The position numbers and the translations under genes are program-made. The notes beneath the pieces were generated by a model. It had not been told where the DNA came from. It saw nothing but the letters and a program-made list of their open reading frames with translations, and made no database searches. From Xanthomarina spongicola (GTDB lineage: Bacteria; Bacteroidota; Bacteroidia; Flavobacteriales; Flavobacteriaceae), in the NCBI RefSeq assembly GCF_003148645.1, contig NZ_QGGP01000001.1:248001-312000 (forward strand): a DNA stretch of 64,000 bases. Reading direction: 5' to 3'. This document shows, piece after piece, positions 51,295 through 61,355 of the stretch (positions are counted from its first letter, which is position 1; the number at the start of each line of letters is the position of its first letter).

Positions 51295-52887
51295 ATGTAT
51301 TTATATAAAACCTTAACCTTTTTATTTATTTTAAGCATTAGTATTACATATGCTCAAGATTCTTTAGTTACTAAAAAGAAAGCAAGCAAACTTTCAGACT
51401 CAGAGCTAGTTGCTGGAGAAAAGTATATAGTAGATACAATTATAGATGGTAAAACATTATATAAATTACAAATTGAAGCTATTCCAAAAATTTCAGAATT
51501 AGATTCTTTAAAAGATCATGAGCTGGCACAACAATTTGATGAGAAGTGGTTGGAAGAATTATATAACAACAGTTTGTACGATACCATCTACAAAACGGTT
51601 TCGGAGTTAGAATATAATGACATTGATTATCCAGAACTTTCAACAGATACTTTAAAAGCTAGGCTTAAAAGATTAGATGCTAAAACACCTTTTAATGTTG
51701 CATATAATCCATCTTTAGAAAGCGTTATTAAAAACTTTTTAAAAAATAGAAGGTCTTATTTTGAACGTATTATGGGTTTAAGCTATTACTATTTCCCAAT
51801 GTTTGAGCGAGAGTTTGATGCTAAAGACATTCCTCTTGAGATGAAATATTTAGCCATAGTAGAATCTGCTTTAAAACCCAGAGCTAAATCTAGAGTTGGT
51901 GCAACAGGCTTATGGCAATTTATGTTTGCTACTGGAAAGCAATATGGATTAGATGTTAGTAGTTATGTTGACGAACGTAGTGATCCAATAAAATCTACAA
52001 AAACTGCAGCTGTATATTTATCTAAATTGTATGAGATTTTTGGAGATTGGGATTTGGCATTAGCAGCATATAATTCTGGTCCAGGTAATGTGTCTAAAGC
52101 TATTCGACGTTCTGGAGGTTATGAAAACTATTGGAACATTCGTCATAATTTGCCAAGAGAAACAGCTGGATATGTTCCAGCGTTTTTAGCCACTATGTAT
52201 ATTTTTGAGTATGCAGATGAACACGGATTTAAACCTGAAAAACCTTTATTTCATATTATAGAAACAGATACCATTAGAGTGAAACAATTAATTACTCTCG
52301 ATCAAGTTTCTGAAGCAACTGAAGTACCAATTGAAGAACTTCAGTTTTTAAATCCTTCATATAAATTAGATATTATACCATATATAGAAGGCAAAAATTA
52401 TTATTTAAGATTACCAAGAACAGCTATAGGGAGTTTTGTAAATAATGAGGAAGCAATTTATGCATCTGCCAAAGCAGAAATTGATGAAAAAGAAAAACCT
52501 TTACCTCAATTTTTTGAATCGCAATCTAAAATTAGTTATCGTGTAAAGAGTGGCGATAATTTAGGGTTTATTGCTAGAAAATATAGTGTTAGAGTTAGCG
52601 ACTTAAAAAAATGGAATGGCTTACGTAGTAATAATATTAGAATTGGACAAAGACTAACTATTTATCCAAGAAATCCTGCAGCAAGTCAAGCTTCAACAGT
52701 AAATAAAACAGCTAACACCACCACTTCATCAAGTGGAGCAAGCATATATACAGTTAAAAGTGGAGACTCTCTTTGGAGTATCTCTCAAAAATTTCCAGGA
52801 GTTTCTGTTCAAAATATTCGAGATTGGAACGATATTAGTGGGAATAACTTAAAGCCAGGAATGAAACTTAAAGTTTCTAAAGGTTAA
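51295..52887 (+). CDS. LysM-containing lytic transglycosylase (MltD-like)
   Basis: A signal peptide (MYLYKTLTFLFILSISITYA) precedes an SLT domain with catalytic Glu190 in AIVESALKP, followed by GATGLWQFM and LALAAYNSGPGNV. Two LysM peptidoglycan-binding domains follow, at about residues 416-460 (SYRVKSGDNLGFIA) and 484-529 (YTVKSGDSLWSIS), with a Ser/Thr-rich linker. The protein cleaves peptidoglycan strands in the periplasm. 530 residues. It begins the group with the DUF4837 gene 28 bp downstream. Confidence 0.93.
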   Translation: MYLYKTLTFLFILSISITYAQDSLVTKKKASKLSDSELVAGEKYIVDTIIDGKTLYKLQIEAIPKISELDSLKDHELAQQFDEKWLEELYNNSLYDTIYKTVSELEYNDIDYPELSTDTLKARLKRLDAKTPFNVAYNPSLESVIKNFLKNRRSYFERIMGLSYYYFPMFEREFDAKDIPLEMKYLAIVESALKPRAKSRVGATGLWQFMFATGKQYGLDVSSYVDERSDPIKSTKTAAVYLSKLYEIFGDWDLALAAYNSGPGNVSKAIRRSGGYENYWNIRHNLPRETAGYVPAFLATMYIFEYADEHGFKPEKPLFHIIETDTIRVKQLITLDQVSEATEVPIEELQFLNPSYKLDIIPYIEGKNYYLRLPRTAIGSFVNNEEAIYASAKAEIDEKEKPLPQFFESQSKISYRVKSGDNLGFIARKYSVRVSDLKKWNGLRSNNIRIGQRLTIYPRNPAASQASTVNKTANTTTSSSGASIYTVKSGDSLWSISQKFPGVSVQNIRDWNDISGNNLKPGMKLKVSKG

Positions 52888-52915
52888 GCTTTAAAACCAA
52901 CAAAATTTCAAACAC

Positions 52916-53893
52916 ATGAAACAATCACTTTTATTATTGTCATTTTTATTCATTTTTAGTTGTGGAAATAAAAAATCTTCAAACCAAAAAATCTTATCAG
53001 ATTCTTCAGGAAACATTAATAATTTATCGGTTGTTATAGATAACAATCTTTGGGAAGGAAATGTTGGCGAAGCTATTAGAGATGTATTAGCCGCACCATT
53101 AGATGGCTTACCTCAAGATGAGCCATTATTTAACATGAGTCAGATTCCACCTGCTGTTTTTTCTGGATTTGTTACACATAATAGAACGGTTTTTAAAGTA
53201 GAAAAAGGAGGAGAAGCATCAGTAAAAATAGCTTCAGATGTTTTTGCAAGACCTCAAAAATTAGTCTTGATTACTGGCAAAACAAACGAAGAAATAATAC
53301 AACAGATTCAAGAGAATTCTCAAAAAATAATTGCAGCTTTTAAAAGTGAAGAAATTAAAGAAAAACAAAGACGTATAAATTTATCTCTTCATAAAAACAA
53401 TAACTTGAAAGCTAAATTAGGTGTTTCTTTAAATTTTCCAACAGCATATAGAATTGCTAAAGAAGAAGATGATTTTTTCTGGATAAGAAAAGATATTACT
53501 ACAGGAACAACCAATTTAATGATATTTGAATTGCCTTATAATGCCGTAAAAAAAGGAGACAGTTTGGTGGATCAAATTATAAAATTAAGAGACTCTATTG
53601 GGCAAGCTCATATTCCAGGACCAACAGAGGGAACTTATATGATAACAGAAGAAGCTTATGCTCCTGCAGTTTTCGAAACTATTATTGATAACAAACCAGC
53701 TATTGAAACAAAAGGGCTTTGGGATGTTAAAAATGCCTTTATGTCTGGACCATTTATTAACTATATTATTGACGATGAAATTAATAATAGACTATTAGTT
53801 ATAGAAGGTTTTGCATTTGCGCCTTCTGTAGAAAAAAGAGATTATATGTTTGAGTTAGAAGCTATTATTAGATCGCTTAAAATAGAAAATTAA
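52916..53893 (+). CDS. DUF4837-family lipoprotein
   Basis: A 325-residue protein with a lipobox (FSC, Cys16). The body contains the family-like segments NNLWEGNVGEAIRDVL, QIPPAVFSGFVTHNRTV and LKAKLGVSLNFPTAYRIAKE. I recognise it as DUF4837, usually found with LysM transglycosylase and tatA in flavobacteria. Function is unknown; an envelope location is likely. A bidirectional terminator follows. Confidence 0.8.
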   Translation: MKQSLLLLSFLFIFSCGNKKSSNQKILSDSSGNINNLSVVIDNNLWEGNVGEAIRDVLAAPLDGLPQDEPLFNMSQIPPAVFSGFVTHNRTVFKVEKGGEASVKIASDVFARPQKLVLITGKTNEEIIQQIQENSQKIIAAFKSEEIKEKQRRINLSLHKNNNLKAKLGVSLNFPTAYRIAKEEDDFFWIRKDITTGTTNLMIFELPYNAVKKGDSLVDQIIKLRDSIGQAHIPGPTEGTYMITEEAYAPAVFETIIDNKPAIETKGLWDVKNAFMSGPFINYIIDDEINNRLLVIEGFAFAPSVEKRDYMFELEAIIRSLKIEN

Positions 53894-53920
53894 GATTATT
53901 AGATAAAATAAAAATCACAA

Positions 53921-53957
53921 AAAAGCCCAACAAATAAATAATATTTGTTGGGCTTTA
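53921..53957. terminator. Bidirectional terminator between DUF4837 gene and tatA
   Basis: A 15-bp stem from AAAGCCCAACAAATA (53922-53936) and its complement (53942-53956), flanked by A and T residues. Confidence 0.88.
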
Positions 53958-53976
53958 TTTCGTTATAATAAGAACA

Positions 53977-54159
53977 CTATTCTTTTGTGTCTTTTGTTTT
54001 GTCTTCTTCTTTGCTAGCGTCTTTAAATTCTTTAATTCCACTACCTAGGCCACGCATTAATTCTGGTATTTTTTTCCCACCAAATAATAATAACACAATA
54101 ACAACTATTAATGCTATTTGCCATGGTCCAATTGCTAAGGGTAACATATATAAACTCAT
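53977..54159 (-). CDS. tatA: Twin-arginine translocase subunit TatA/TatE
   Basis: A 60-residue protein with the TatA layout: a single N-terminal membrane helix ([12 protein letters not shown]), the [17 protein letters not shown] hinge and amphipathic helix, and a charged tail. TatA oligomers form the translocation pathway for folded proteins. tatB and tatC are not in this window. It is convergent with the DUF4837 gene and divergent from the M23 gene. Confidence 0.93.
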   Translation of the reverse strand: MSLYMLPLAIGPWQIALIVVIVLLLFGGKKIPELMRGLGSGIKEFKDASKEEDKTKDTKE

Positions 54160-54261
54160 ATTGATTTAATTTAAAGTGCAAAGTTAATAATTAAAGTTTA
54201 ATATTATCGTTTTAACAAGAACTTTAGCATAAAGCAAGTCAACAAGTGTCATATTTTTATT

Positions 54262-54269
54262 TAATTTTG
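54262..54269 (+). promoter_or_regulatory. Promoter -7 element (TAATTTTG) for the M23 peptidase gene
   Basis: Exact TAnnTTTG match only 8 bp before the ATG, which predicts a leader of a few nucleotides at most. Confidence 0.55.
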
Positions 54270-54277
54270 TTTATATA

Positions 54278-55147
54278 ATGACAGAGAATAAAAAAACAAA
54301 AAAAAAGTTTAAAAAGAAACTACTTCATAAGTATCGCTTAGTCATACTTAACGAAGACACTTTTGAAGAGCGTTTATCTTTCAAGTTAACACGTTTAAAT
54401 GTGTTTGTATTATTGTCATTATCTTCCATATTGCTAATTACAGCAACTACCATATTAATAGCATTTACATCTTTAAGAGAATATATTCCAGGCTATTCTT
54501 CAACAGCATTAAAAAAACAAGCTGTCGAATTAAATTATAAAACAGATTCCTTGCAGCAGTTAATTGCAGTTAATGAGAGATATTATTCTTCTATTAAAAA
54601 GGTCCTTCAAGGAGAAATAAGTTCAGTAGATTTTAATAGAGACTCTATTATAGAAGAAGCAAAGCAGTTTGCATCACAAATAGATTTAAGACCATCAAAA
54701 GAAGATTCACTATTGAGAGAAAAAGTAGCAAAAGAAGATAAATATAATTTGTTTGAGGAAGCAACATCAAAAATAAATTTTGTTTTATTTCCACCTGTTA
54801 CAGGAAATATTTCTGAAGATTATGACTTTGAAAACAAGCATTATGCTGTTGATATAATTGTTGAAAGTAATACACCTGTAAAATCCACTGCCGATGGAAC
54901 TGTTATTTTTGCTGAATGGACGGTTGAAACTGGAAATGTTATAATTATTGAACATAGAAACGGACTTATTTCGGTATATAAGCATAACGAGTCGCTTACA
55001 AAATCTCAAGGAGAATTAGTTAAATCGGGAGAAGTAATAGCAACATCAGGAAATACTGGAGAATTGTCTTCAGGACCACATTTACATTTTGAACTTTGGA
55101 AAGATGGTTATCCTATTAATCCAACCAACTTTATAGACTTTAATTAA
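54278..55147 (+). CDS. M23-family (LytM-like) peptidase, membrane-anchored
   Basis: A lysine-rich N-terminus precedes one membrane helix (about residues 45-68), then a helical stalk and the LytM domain. Metal ligands are visible as HYAVD near residue 188 and HLHFELWKDG near the C-terminus, with GTVIFAEW between; the usual glycine in HxGxD is Ala here. It probably cuts peptide cross-links in peptidoglycan or activates amidases. Its stop overlaps the GH3 start by 1 bp (TAATG). Confidence 0.9.
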   Translation: MTENKKTKKKFKKKLLHKYRLVILNEDTFEERLSFKLTRLNVFVLLSLSSILLITATTILIAFTSLREYIPGYSSTALKKQAVELNYKTDSLQQLIAVNERYYSSIKKVLQGEISSVDFNRDSIIEEAKQFASQIDLRPSKEDSLLREKVAKEDKYNLFEEATSKINFVLFPPVTGNISEDYDFENKHYAVDIIVESNTPVKSTADGTVIFAEWTVETGNVIIIEHRNGLISVYKHNESLTKSQGELVKSGEVIATSGNTGELSSGPHLHFELWKDGYPINPTNFIDFN

Positions 55148-56649
55148 TGTTATCACTTAAAGCAGCACTTGCTAAGCCTTTTGCCAAACGTGTTTATAAA
55201 TCTGTCCAAAAATGGGCAAATAACCCTATTGAAACACAAGAAAAAGTTTTTCAAGAATTAATAAGTAGTGCTACATCAACACAGTTTGGAAAAGACCACG
55301 ATTTTATAAGTATCAATACACATAAAGATTTTGTAAAACGAGTTCCTGTAAGAGATTATGAAGAATTAAAACCTTATGTCGAGCGTGTAGTTGCTGGAGA
55401 AGAAAATATATTATGGAAAGGAAAGCCCATTTATTTTGCTAAAACTTCTGGAACAACTTCTGGAGCAAAATACATTCCTATTACTAAAGAAAGTATGCCA
55501 ACACATGTAGAGGCAGCTAGAAACGCTATTTTATTGTATATAGCAGAAACTGGTAATGCCAAATTTGTTGACGGTAAAATGATATTTCTACAAGGAAGCC
55601 CCATCTTAGAAAAAAAACATGGTATTCAGTTAGGAAGATTGTCAGGTATTGTAGCACATTATGTGCCTAAATATCTTCAAAAAAACAGAATGCCTTCTTG
55701 GGAAACTAATTGTATAGAAGACTGGGAAACAAAAGTAAATGCTATTGTTGAAGAAACGCTACCCGAAAACATGACTATTATTTCAGGCATTCCATCTTGG
55801 GTTCAAATGTATTTTGAAAAAATTCAGGAAAGAACAGGTAAAAAAGTAGGAGATGTTTTTAAGAATTTCAATCTATTTATTTTTGGAGGTGTAAACTACG
55901 AACCATACAGAGCTAAATTCGAAAATTTAATTGGACGGAAAGTAGATAGTATAGAACTGTTTCCTGCTAGCGAAGGGTTTTTTGCATTTCAAGACAAGCA
56001 GAACGAGAAAGGCATGTTGCTTCAGCTAAATTCAGGGATTTTTTATGAATTTATCAAAGCAGACGAATTTTTTAACAAGAACCCAAAACGTTTTACCATT
56101 AAAGATGTAGAGCTTGGAATTAATTACGTTATGATAGTTTCAACAAATGCTGGTCTTTGGGCTTATAATGTTGGAGATACTGTAGAATTTACTTCAACAA
56201 AACCCTATCGTGTAATTGTATCTGGTAGAATAAAACATTTTATTTCTGCCTTTGGAGAACATGTTATTGGAAAAGAAGTTGAGCAAGCATTACAAGAAGC
56301 AGTTAAAGAAAGTGATGCTCAAGTTACAGAATTTACTGTAGCGCCAAAAATAAATCCAGATTCAGGTTTACCTTATCATGAATGGTTTATAGAATTTGAA
56401 AAAGAACCATCAGATATTGAAGAATTTTCTAATAAAATTGATGCTTCGCTTCAAAAACAAAACAGTTATTATTTCGACCTAATAAAGGGAAAAGTTTTGC
56501 AGCCTTTAAAAATATCTCAGGTAAAGAAGAATGGATTTCAAGATTATATGAAATCTATTGGAAAGTTAGGAGGTCAGAACAAAATAGCTAGACTTTCTAA
56601 TGATAGGAAAATAGCAGATATTTTAGATGCACAAAATCTGATTAAATAA
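55147..56649 (+). CDS. GH3-family acyl-adenylate-forming enzyme
   Basis: The 500-residue protein belongs to the GH3 auxin-responsive-promoter family by segments such as PIYFAKTSGTTSGAKYIPIT (an ATP-binding loop, near residues 95-114), SGIPSWVQMYFEK, ELFPASEGFFAFQD and GDTVEFTSTKPYRVIVSGR. Plant GH3 enzymes join amino acids to hormones. Bacterial members are widespread in Bacteroidota but their substrates are unknown. Its coupling to the M23 peptidase suggests an envelope-related role, which is inference. Confidence 0.88.
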   Translation: MLSLKAALAKPFAKRVYKSVQKWANNPIETQEKVFQELISSATSTQFGKDHDFISINTHKDFVKRVPVRDYEELKPYVERVVAGEENILWKGKPIYFAKTSGTTSGAKYIPITKESMPTHVEAARNAILLYIAETGNAKFVDGKMIFLQGSPILEKKHGIQLGRLSGIVAHYVPKYLQKNRMPSWETNCIEDWETKVNAIVEETLPENMTIISGIPSWVQMYFEKIQERTGKKVGDVFKNFNLFIFGGVNYEPYRAKFENLIGRKVDSIELFPASEGFFAFQDKQNEKGMLLQLNSGIFYEFIKADEFFNKNPKRFTIKDVELGINYVMIVSTNAGLWAYNVGDTVEFTSTKPYRVIVSGRIKHFISAFGEHVIGKEVEQALQEAVKESDAQVTEFTVAPKINPDSGLPYHEWFIEFEKEPSDIEEFSNKIDASLQKQNSYYFDLIKGKVLQPLKISQVKKNGFQDYMKSIGKLGGQNKIARLSNDRKIADILDAQNLIK

Positions 56650-56652
56650 TAT

Positions 56653-56660
56653 TATATTTG
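56653..56660 (+). promoter_or_regulatory. Promoter -7 element (TATATTTG) for the 562-aa hypothetical gene
   Basis: Exact TAnnTTTG match, 3 bp after the GH3 stop and 16 bp before the next ATG. Confidence 0.6.
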
Positions 56661-56676
56661 TTGCTAAATACAATGT

Positions 56677-58365
56677 ATGAGTAAAATTAAACGCCATGAA
56701 AGAACGAGAGCTCAAGAGAGTTCAAATGCGATAGAAAGAATGTATATTACCATGAGACACTTGTTTAACAGAGGGTTTTACAAGCCAATGGGAGTTTCTG
56801 GCGAAACACTTCGCGAAGCATTATTATTATTAAGACCAGAAATTTACGGTTCTATAGGAGAAGAAAAAGCTGAGTTAGAAGGCTTACTTTATGTGATAGA
56901 CAGATTACCTCAAGGTATTGAAGAATGTACTTTCATTAACTTAACAAGTGATGAAGGCTATGCAAATTCTCATTTCAAGCCAATTATTCCACCAAAGAGA
57001 AGGCGCAATTGTTATCGCATAGATAGTGAACAGATGAATATTGAAATCACTCGTGGACGTTCGGAAATATACGACATTCTTACACATCTTACTTTTATAT
57101 TTATTGAGTCTCATAAAATTAGTAAACGTGTACTAATTGATGAAAATGGCAATACAACTAGAGATTGGAAAAAACTTGAAAAAGCCGTTCTTTCCAAAAA
57201 AAAACTAACCCAAGAAGAAAGAGAAATTGCTATTTCTCATACTGCAAATATTTTAGGAAGAACTTTTAATGAGATTGTTACAGTTTACAGTCAGTTCGCA
57301 TTAGAATCTCAGCCTGAAAGGTTATTACATATTGTTTATTGGTTAGGTAAATTAGCCATTGAAGAGGTGGTAAACAACAATAAAAGAACCGTAACATTTA
57401 GTCCAGTTTTAAGAGAGCGTTTAGGTCATCATATTCATGGGGAAATATGGTCTAATAACATAAAAGAAATTCTAAATAATAACGGACTACTTGAAAGACC
57501 AATTCATATTATTAGCGCTAACATGCATAGTGTTATGAATTCTCTTTTTGCTTCATCAGCCTTAAAAACTTTTGCAAAAAAGAAAACCATCTTTGAAATT
57601 TACGAAGCTATAAGTCAAAAAAATAATCAAGAATTACGCAATAAAGTAACTAAAGAAGCGTTGCAAAATGGAATGATTTATGTTCCAGACACATCTGGAA
57701 CAAATATAGATGTTCAAATTTTTGATACAGAAAAAATAGATTTTTCAAAATTAGATATTGAGGTAAGTGAGTCGTTTAAAAAATCAGAAAAGCCAGTTAT
57801 ATTCGTTATGGATTATGCTTTTGGAGAGCAAGCTTATGAAACTATAGATGAACTATTAAAACCTATTCACTTTAATGGAAAGAAAACCCATTTTAATGTA
57901 GAGTCTATTTCTATAATGGGTAAAGCAGGGATTTTAGAAGGTGGGAAAGGAGATATCATGATACCTTCGGCTCATATTTTTGAAGGAACTGCAGATAATT
58001 ACCCTTTTAAAAACGAATTGAGTAAAAATGATTTTGAAGAATCTGGAGTTGCGGTATACGAAGGAGCAATGATTACAGTTTTAGGAACCTCTTTACAAAA
58101 CAAAGAGATTTTGAAATTTTTCTTTAATTCAACTTGGAATGTTATAGGATTAGAAATGGAAGGAGCACATTACCAGAAAGCAATTCAAGCAGCTTCCAAA
58201 GTAAGAAGAAGTATCAATCCAAAGGTAAAAGTAAGATATGCATATTACGCAAGTGATAACCCGTTAGAAACTGGAAGTACACTAGCATCTGGAGGTTTAG
58301 GGACCTCAGGTGTTAAACCTACATATTTAATAACAAGAAAAATATTACAACAAATTTTTAATTAA
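56677..58365 (+). CDS. Conserved hypothetical protein, C-terminus like nucleoside phosphorylases
   Basis: A 562-residue cytosolic protein that I believe belongs to a Bacteroidota-specific family (DUF6909). The N-terminal half is helical and basic (MSKIKRHERTRAQESSNAIE, MRHLFNRGFYKP). The C-terminal part, from about residue 355, has VIFVMDYAFGEQAYETIDEL, SIMGKAGILEGGKGDIM and VIGLEMEGAHYQKAI; the EMEG motif and order resemble nucleoside phosphorylase folds. No enzymatic function is proven. It has its own promoter and lies 14 bp upstream of the Wzz-like gene. Confidence 0.7.
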   Translation: MSKIKRHERTRAQESSNAIERMYITMRHLFNRGFYKPMGVSGETLREALLLLRPEIYGSIGEEKAELEGLLYVIDRLPQGIEECTFINLTSDEGYANSHFKPIIPPKRRRNCYRIDSEQMNIEITRGRSEIYDILTHLTFIFIESHKISKRVLIDENGNTTRDWKKLEKAVLSKKKLTQEEREIAISHTANILGRTFNEIVTVYSQFALESQPERLLHIVYWLGKLAIEEVVNNNKRTVTFSPVLRERLGHHIHGEIWSNNIKEILNNNGLLERPIHIISANMHSVMNSLFASSALKTFAKKKTIFEIYEAISQKNNQELRNKVTKEALQNGMIYVPDTSGTNIDVQIFDTEKIDFSKLDIEVSESFKKSEKPVIFVMDYAFGEQAYETIDELLKPIHFNGKKTHFNVESISIMGKAGILEGGKGDIMIPSAHIFEGTADNYPFKNELSKNDFEESGVAVYEGAMITVLGTSLQNKEILKFFFNSTWNVIGLEMEGAHYQKAIQAASKVRRSINPKVKVRYAYYASDNPLETGSTLASGGLGTSGVKPTYLITRKILQQIFN

Positions 58366-58379
58366 TACCAACCATTAAG

Positions 58380-59438
58380 ATGAGTGATAAAATACCAGAT
58401 CAAAATAATTCAGAGGAAGTAGATTTAGGCCAGCTATTTACCCTAATTGGAAATGCTTTTAATAAATTATTTTCTTTTATAGCTTCTATATTTAAAACTA
58501 TTTTTTCTGTAATTGTTTTAACACTTAAAGCCTTTATAGTAAATTTTAAAATTATAGTAATCACTATGATTATTGCTGGTGTTCTAGGCTTTTTTTTAGA
58601 TAAATACAAGCCAAATTTATACAGTTCAACAATGTTGGTTAAACCATATTTCGACTCTAAGTATCAATTAGTAAATACCATCAATTATTATAATGCGCTT
58701 TTAGAAAGTGAAGAATATGGAACATTATCTAAAGTTTTTAGTTTAGAAGAAGAAGAAGTTAAAGAAATCTCAACTTTTGAAGTTAATCCAGGACCAGAGA
58801 CTGAAAACGAACAAATTGTTCAATATAATAACTTTTTAAAATCTGTTGACAGTGTTTATGCAAGCGAAATTACCTTTGATGATTTTGTAGAAAATAGAAG
58901 TATATATTCAGGTGAGTTATTTGAAATTAAAGTTTTTTCATACAAAAAAGATATCTTTCAAAAGCTTGAAGAAGGATTGGGAGGATCGTTTACAAACGTT
59001 TATTCAGAAAAGAAAATGAAGAAACGAGATTCTTTAATTTCAATTCAAAAAGAAAATATAATGGAACAATTAAGAGGTGTAGCTTCTTTACAAAATGTTT
59101 ACATTAAAGTGTTAGAGGAAGAATCCAAATCAGCCCCAACCGAGGTTAGTATTGGAGGCGAAGGACTAACGTTTAATAAAGATAAAACCCAAACCAAAGA
59201 GTTTGAGCTATTAAATACTGAAATTAAATTACGGAACGAATTGAAGGCTTTAGATGAGCAAAAAGTAGAAGAAGATGTCTTTTTTGATGTCATTGCAAGT
59301 TTTCAACAAGTTGGAAGTAGAGATATAGAATGGCATCAAATGTATAAGCTAATATTTCCTATACTCGCCTTTGTCTTCTTGTGTTTTGTATATTTAACAA
59401 ATAGGTTAGTTAGATTTGTGAAACAATATGAAGCATAA
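58380..59438 (+). CDS. Wzz-like polysaccharide chain-length/envelope membrane protein
   Basis: The 352-residue protein has two membrane helices, one at about residues 52-75 (IVITMIIAGVLGFFL) and one near the C-terminus (ILAFVFLCFVYL), bounding a periplasmic domain with coiled-coil character. This is the general plan of Wzz/chain-length regulators. Before the first helix is an extra hydrophobic helix-rich stretch (LFSFIASIFKTIFSVIVLTL). It overlaps rfbB by 11 bp, so a role in surface polysaccharide assembly is likely but inferred. Confidence 0.65.
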   Translation: MSDKIPDQNNSEEVDLGQLFTLIGNAFNKLFSFIASIFKTIFSVIVLTLKAFIVNFKIIVITMIIAGVLGFFLDKYKPNLYSSTMLVKPYFDSKYQLVNTINYYNALLESEEYGTLSKVFSLEEEEVKEISTFEVNPGPETENEQIVQYNNFLKSVDSVYASEITFDDFVENRSIYSGELFEIKVFSYKKDIFQKLEEGLGGSFTNVYSEKKMKKRDSLISIQKENIMEQLRGVASLQNVYIKVLEEESKSAPTEVSIGGEGLTFNKDKTQTKEFELLNTEIKLRNELKALDEQKVEEDVFFDVIASFQQVGSRDIEWHQMYKLIFPILAFVFLCFVYLTNRLVRFVKQYEA

Positions 59439-60483
59439 AAAAAATATATTAATAACAGGAGGAGCAGGTTTTATTGGATCTCATGTTGTTAGATTATTTG
59501 TAAATAAATATCCAGAATACAACATTTTTAATTTAGACAAATTAACATATGCTGGAAATCTGGAGAATCTTATAGATATTGAACACAAAACAAATTATAC
59601 ATTCCTAAAGGCTGATATTAATAATCAATCAGAAATTAATTCACTTTTTAATAAGTATAAATTTGATTGTGTTATCCATTTAGCTGCAGAATCTCATGTA
59701 GATAGGTCTATAGAAGATCCTTTAGCATTTGTAAAAACAAATGTCATAGGAACTATGAACTTATTGAATGCTTTTAAAAATATTTGGAAAGATGATTTTA
59801 CAGATAAGCTATTCTATCATATAAGTACAGATGAGGTTTATGGCACATTAGGAAAAACAGGCTTGTTTACAGAAACAACACCTTACGATCCAAACTCACC
59901 ATATTCTGCATCAAAAGCAAGTTCAGATCATTTTGTAAGAGCATATGGCGAAACTTATGGCTTGCCTTATGTTATTACTAATTGTTCTAACAATTATGGT
60001 CAAAATCAATTCCCAGAAAAACTCATTCCATTATTTATAAATAACATAATAAATAATAAACCTTTACCAGTTTATGGTGACGGTAACTACACTAGAGATT
60101 GGCTATATGTAAAAGATCATGCAGTAGCAATAGACATGGTTTTTCATAAAGGAAAAAAATCTGAAACATACAACATTGGAGGCTTTAACGAATGGAAGAA
60201 TATAGATTTAGTTAAAGTTCTCTGTGGACAAATGGATATAAAACTAAACAGACCTAATGGCACATCTGAGAAATTAATTACTTATGTTAAAGATAGACCT
60301 GGACACGATTTAAGATATGCTATAGACGCATCTAAAATAAAAAATGAGTTAGGTTGGCAGCCTTCAGTTACTTTTCAAGAAGGCCTATTACTAACAATTG
60401 ATTGGTATTTAGAGAATGAAAGGTGGTTGGTAAACGTCACAAGTGGTGAGTACCAAGAATATTACGAAAAACAATATCAATAA
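59428..60483 (+). CDS. rfbB: dTDP-glucose 4,6-dehydratase
   Basis: Second step of dTDP-L-rhamnose synthesis. An extended short-chain dehydrogenase with the NAD-binding [11 protein letters not shown] (residues 9-19), the catalytic region STDEVYGTL and the YxxxK motif [11 protein letters not shown], and the nucleotide-sugar segment [15 protein letters not shown]. 351 residues, complete. It opens the rfbBACD run and overlaps the Wzz-like gene. Confidence 0.97.
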   Translation: MKHKKNILITGGAGFIGSHVVRLFVNKYPEYNIFNLDKLTYAGNLENLIDIEHKTNYTFLKADINNQSEINSLFNKYKFDCVIHLAAESHVDRSIEDPLAFVKTNVIGTMNLLNAFKNIWKDDFTDKLFYHISTDEVYGTLGKTGLFTETTPYDPNSPYSASKASSDHFVRAYGETYGLPYVITNCSNNYGQNQFPEKLIPLFINNIINNKPLPVYGDGNYTRDWLYVKDHAVAIDMVFHKGKKSETYNIGGFNEWKNIDLVKVLCGQMDIKLNRPNGTSEKLITYVKDRPGHDLRYAIDASKIKNELGWQPSVTFQEGLLLTIDWYLENERWLVNVTSGEYQEYYEKQYQ

Positions 60484-60485
60484 TT

Positions 60486-61355
60486 ATGAAAGGAATTATT
60501 CTAGCTGGTGGATCTGGAACAAGACTACACCCTTTAACTTTATCTATAAGTAAGCAATTAATGCCTATTTATGATAAACCGATGATATATTATCCCCTTT
60601 CAACATTAATGTATGCTGGAATAAAAGAAATTTTAATTATCTCAACACCTAAAGATTTACCTTTATTCAAAGACCTTTTAGGAGATGGCAGTAAATATGG
60701 TTGCACCTTTCAATATGAAATTCAGGAAGAGCCAAACGGATTAGCTGAAGCTTTTATAATTGGTGAGAAATTTATTGGAAAAGATAAAGTGGCTTTAATT
60801 TTAGGAGATAATATTTTTTACGGAACAGGTTTAGCAACTTTATTGCAAAGTAACAACAATCCAGAAGGAGGCATTATTTACGCATATCGAGTTCATGATC
60901 CTGAACGTTACGGTGTTGTTGAATTTGATAATGAAGGACAGGCAATTTCTATTGAAGAAAAACCTAAGAATCCAAAATCAAATTTTGCTGTTCCAGGGAT
61001 TTATTTTTATGATAATTCGGTAGTTGAAATTGCAAAAAACATTAAACCAAGTCACAGAGGAGAACTTGAAATTACTGATGTTAATAGAGAATACCTAAAA
61101 CAAGGAAAATTAAGTGTGAGTATTTTAGACAGAGGAACTGCTTGGTTAGATACTGGAACATTTCAATCTTTAATGCAAGCATCTCAATTTATTGAAGTAA
61201 TTGAAGAAAGGCAGGGGTTGAAAATAGGATCGATAGAAGCTGCTGCGTTTGAAATGAACTATATAAATAAAGAACAGTTTGTAGCCTTAGCAGAACCATT
61301 ACTTAAAAGTGGCTATGGTAAAAATTTGTTAGGCCTAATAAATAATGATGTATGA
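60486..61355 (+). CDS. rfbA: Glucose-1-phosphate thymidylyltransferase
   Basis: First step of dTDP-L-rhamnose synthesis, from glucose 1-phosphate and dTTP. The N-terminal [11 protein letters not shown], then [25 protein letters not shown] and the C-terminal GTAWLDTGT motifs are all present in 289 residues. It starts 2 bp after rfbB and overlaps rfbC by 4 bp (ATGA). Confidence 0.97.
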   Translation: MKGIILAGGSGTRLHPLTLSISKQLMPIYDKPMIYYPLSTLMYAGIKEILIISTPKDLPLFKDLLGDGSKYGCTFQYEIQEEPNGLAEAFIIGEKFIGKDKVALILGDNIFYGTGLATLLQSNNNPEGGIIYAYRVHDPERYGVVEFDNEGQAISIEEKPKNPKSNFAVPGIYFYDNSVVEIAKNIKPSHRGELEITDVNREYLKQGKLSVSILDRGTAWLDTGTFQSLMQASQFIEVIEERQGLKIGSIEAAAFEMNYINKEQFVALAEPLLKSGYGKNLLGLINNDV

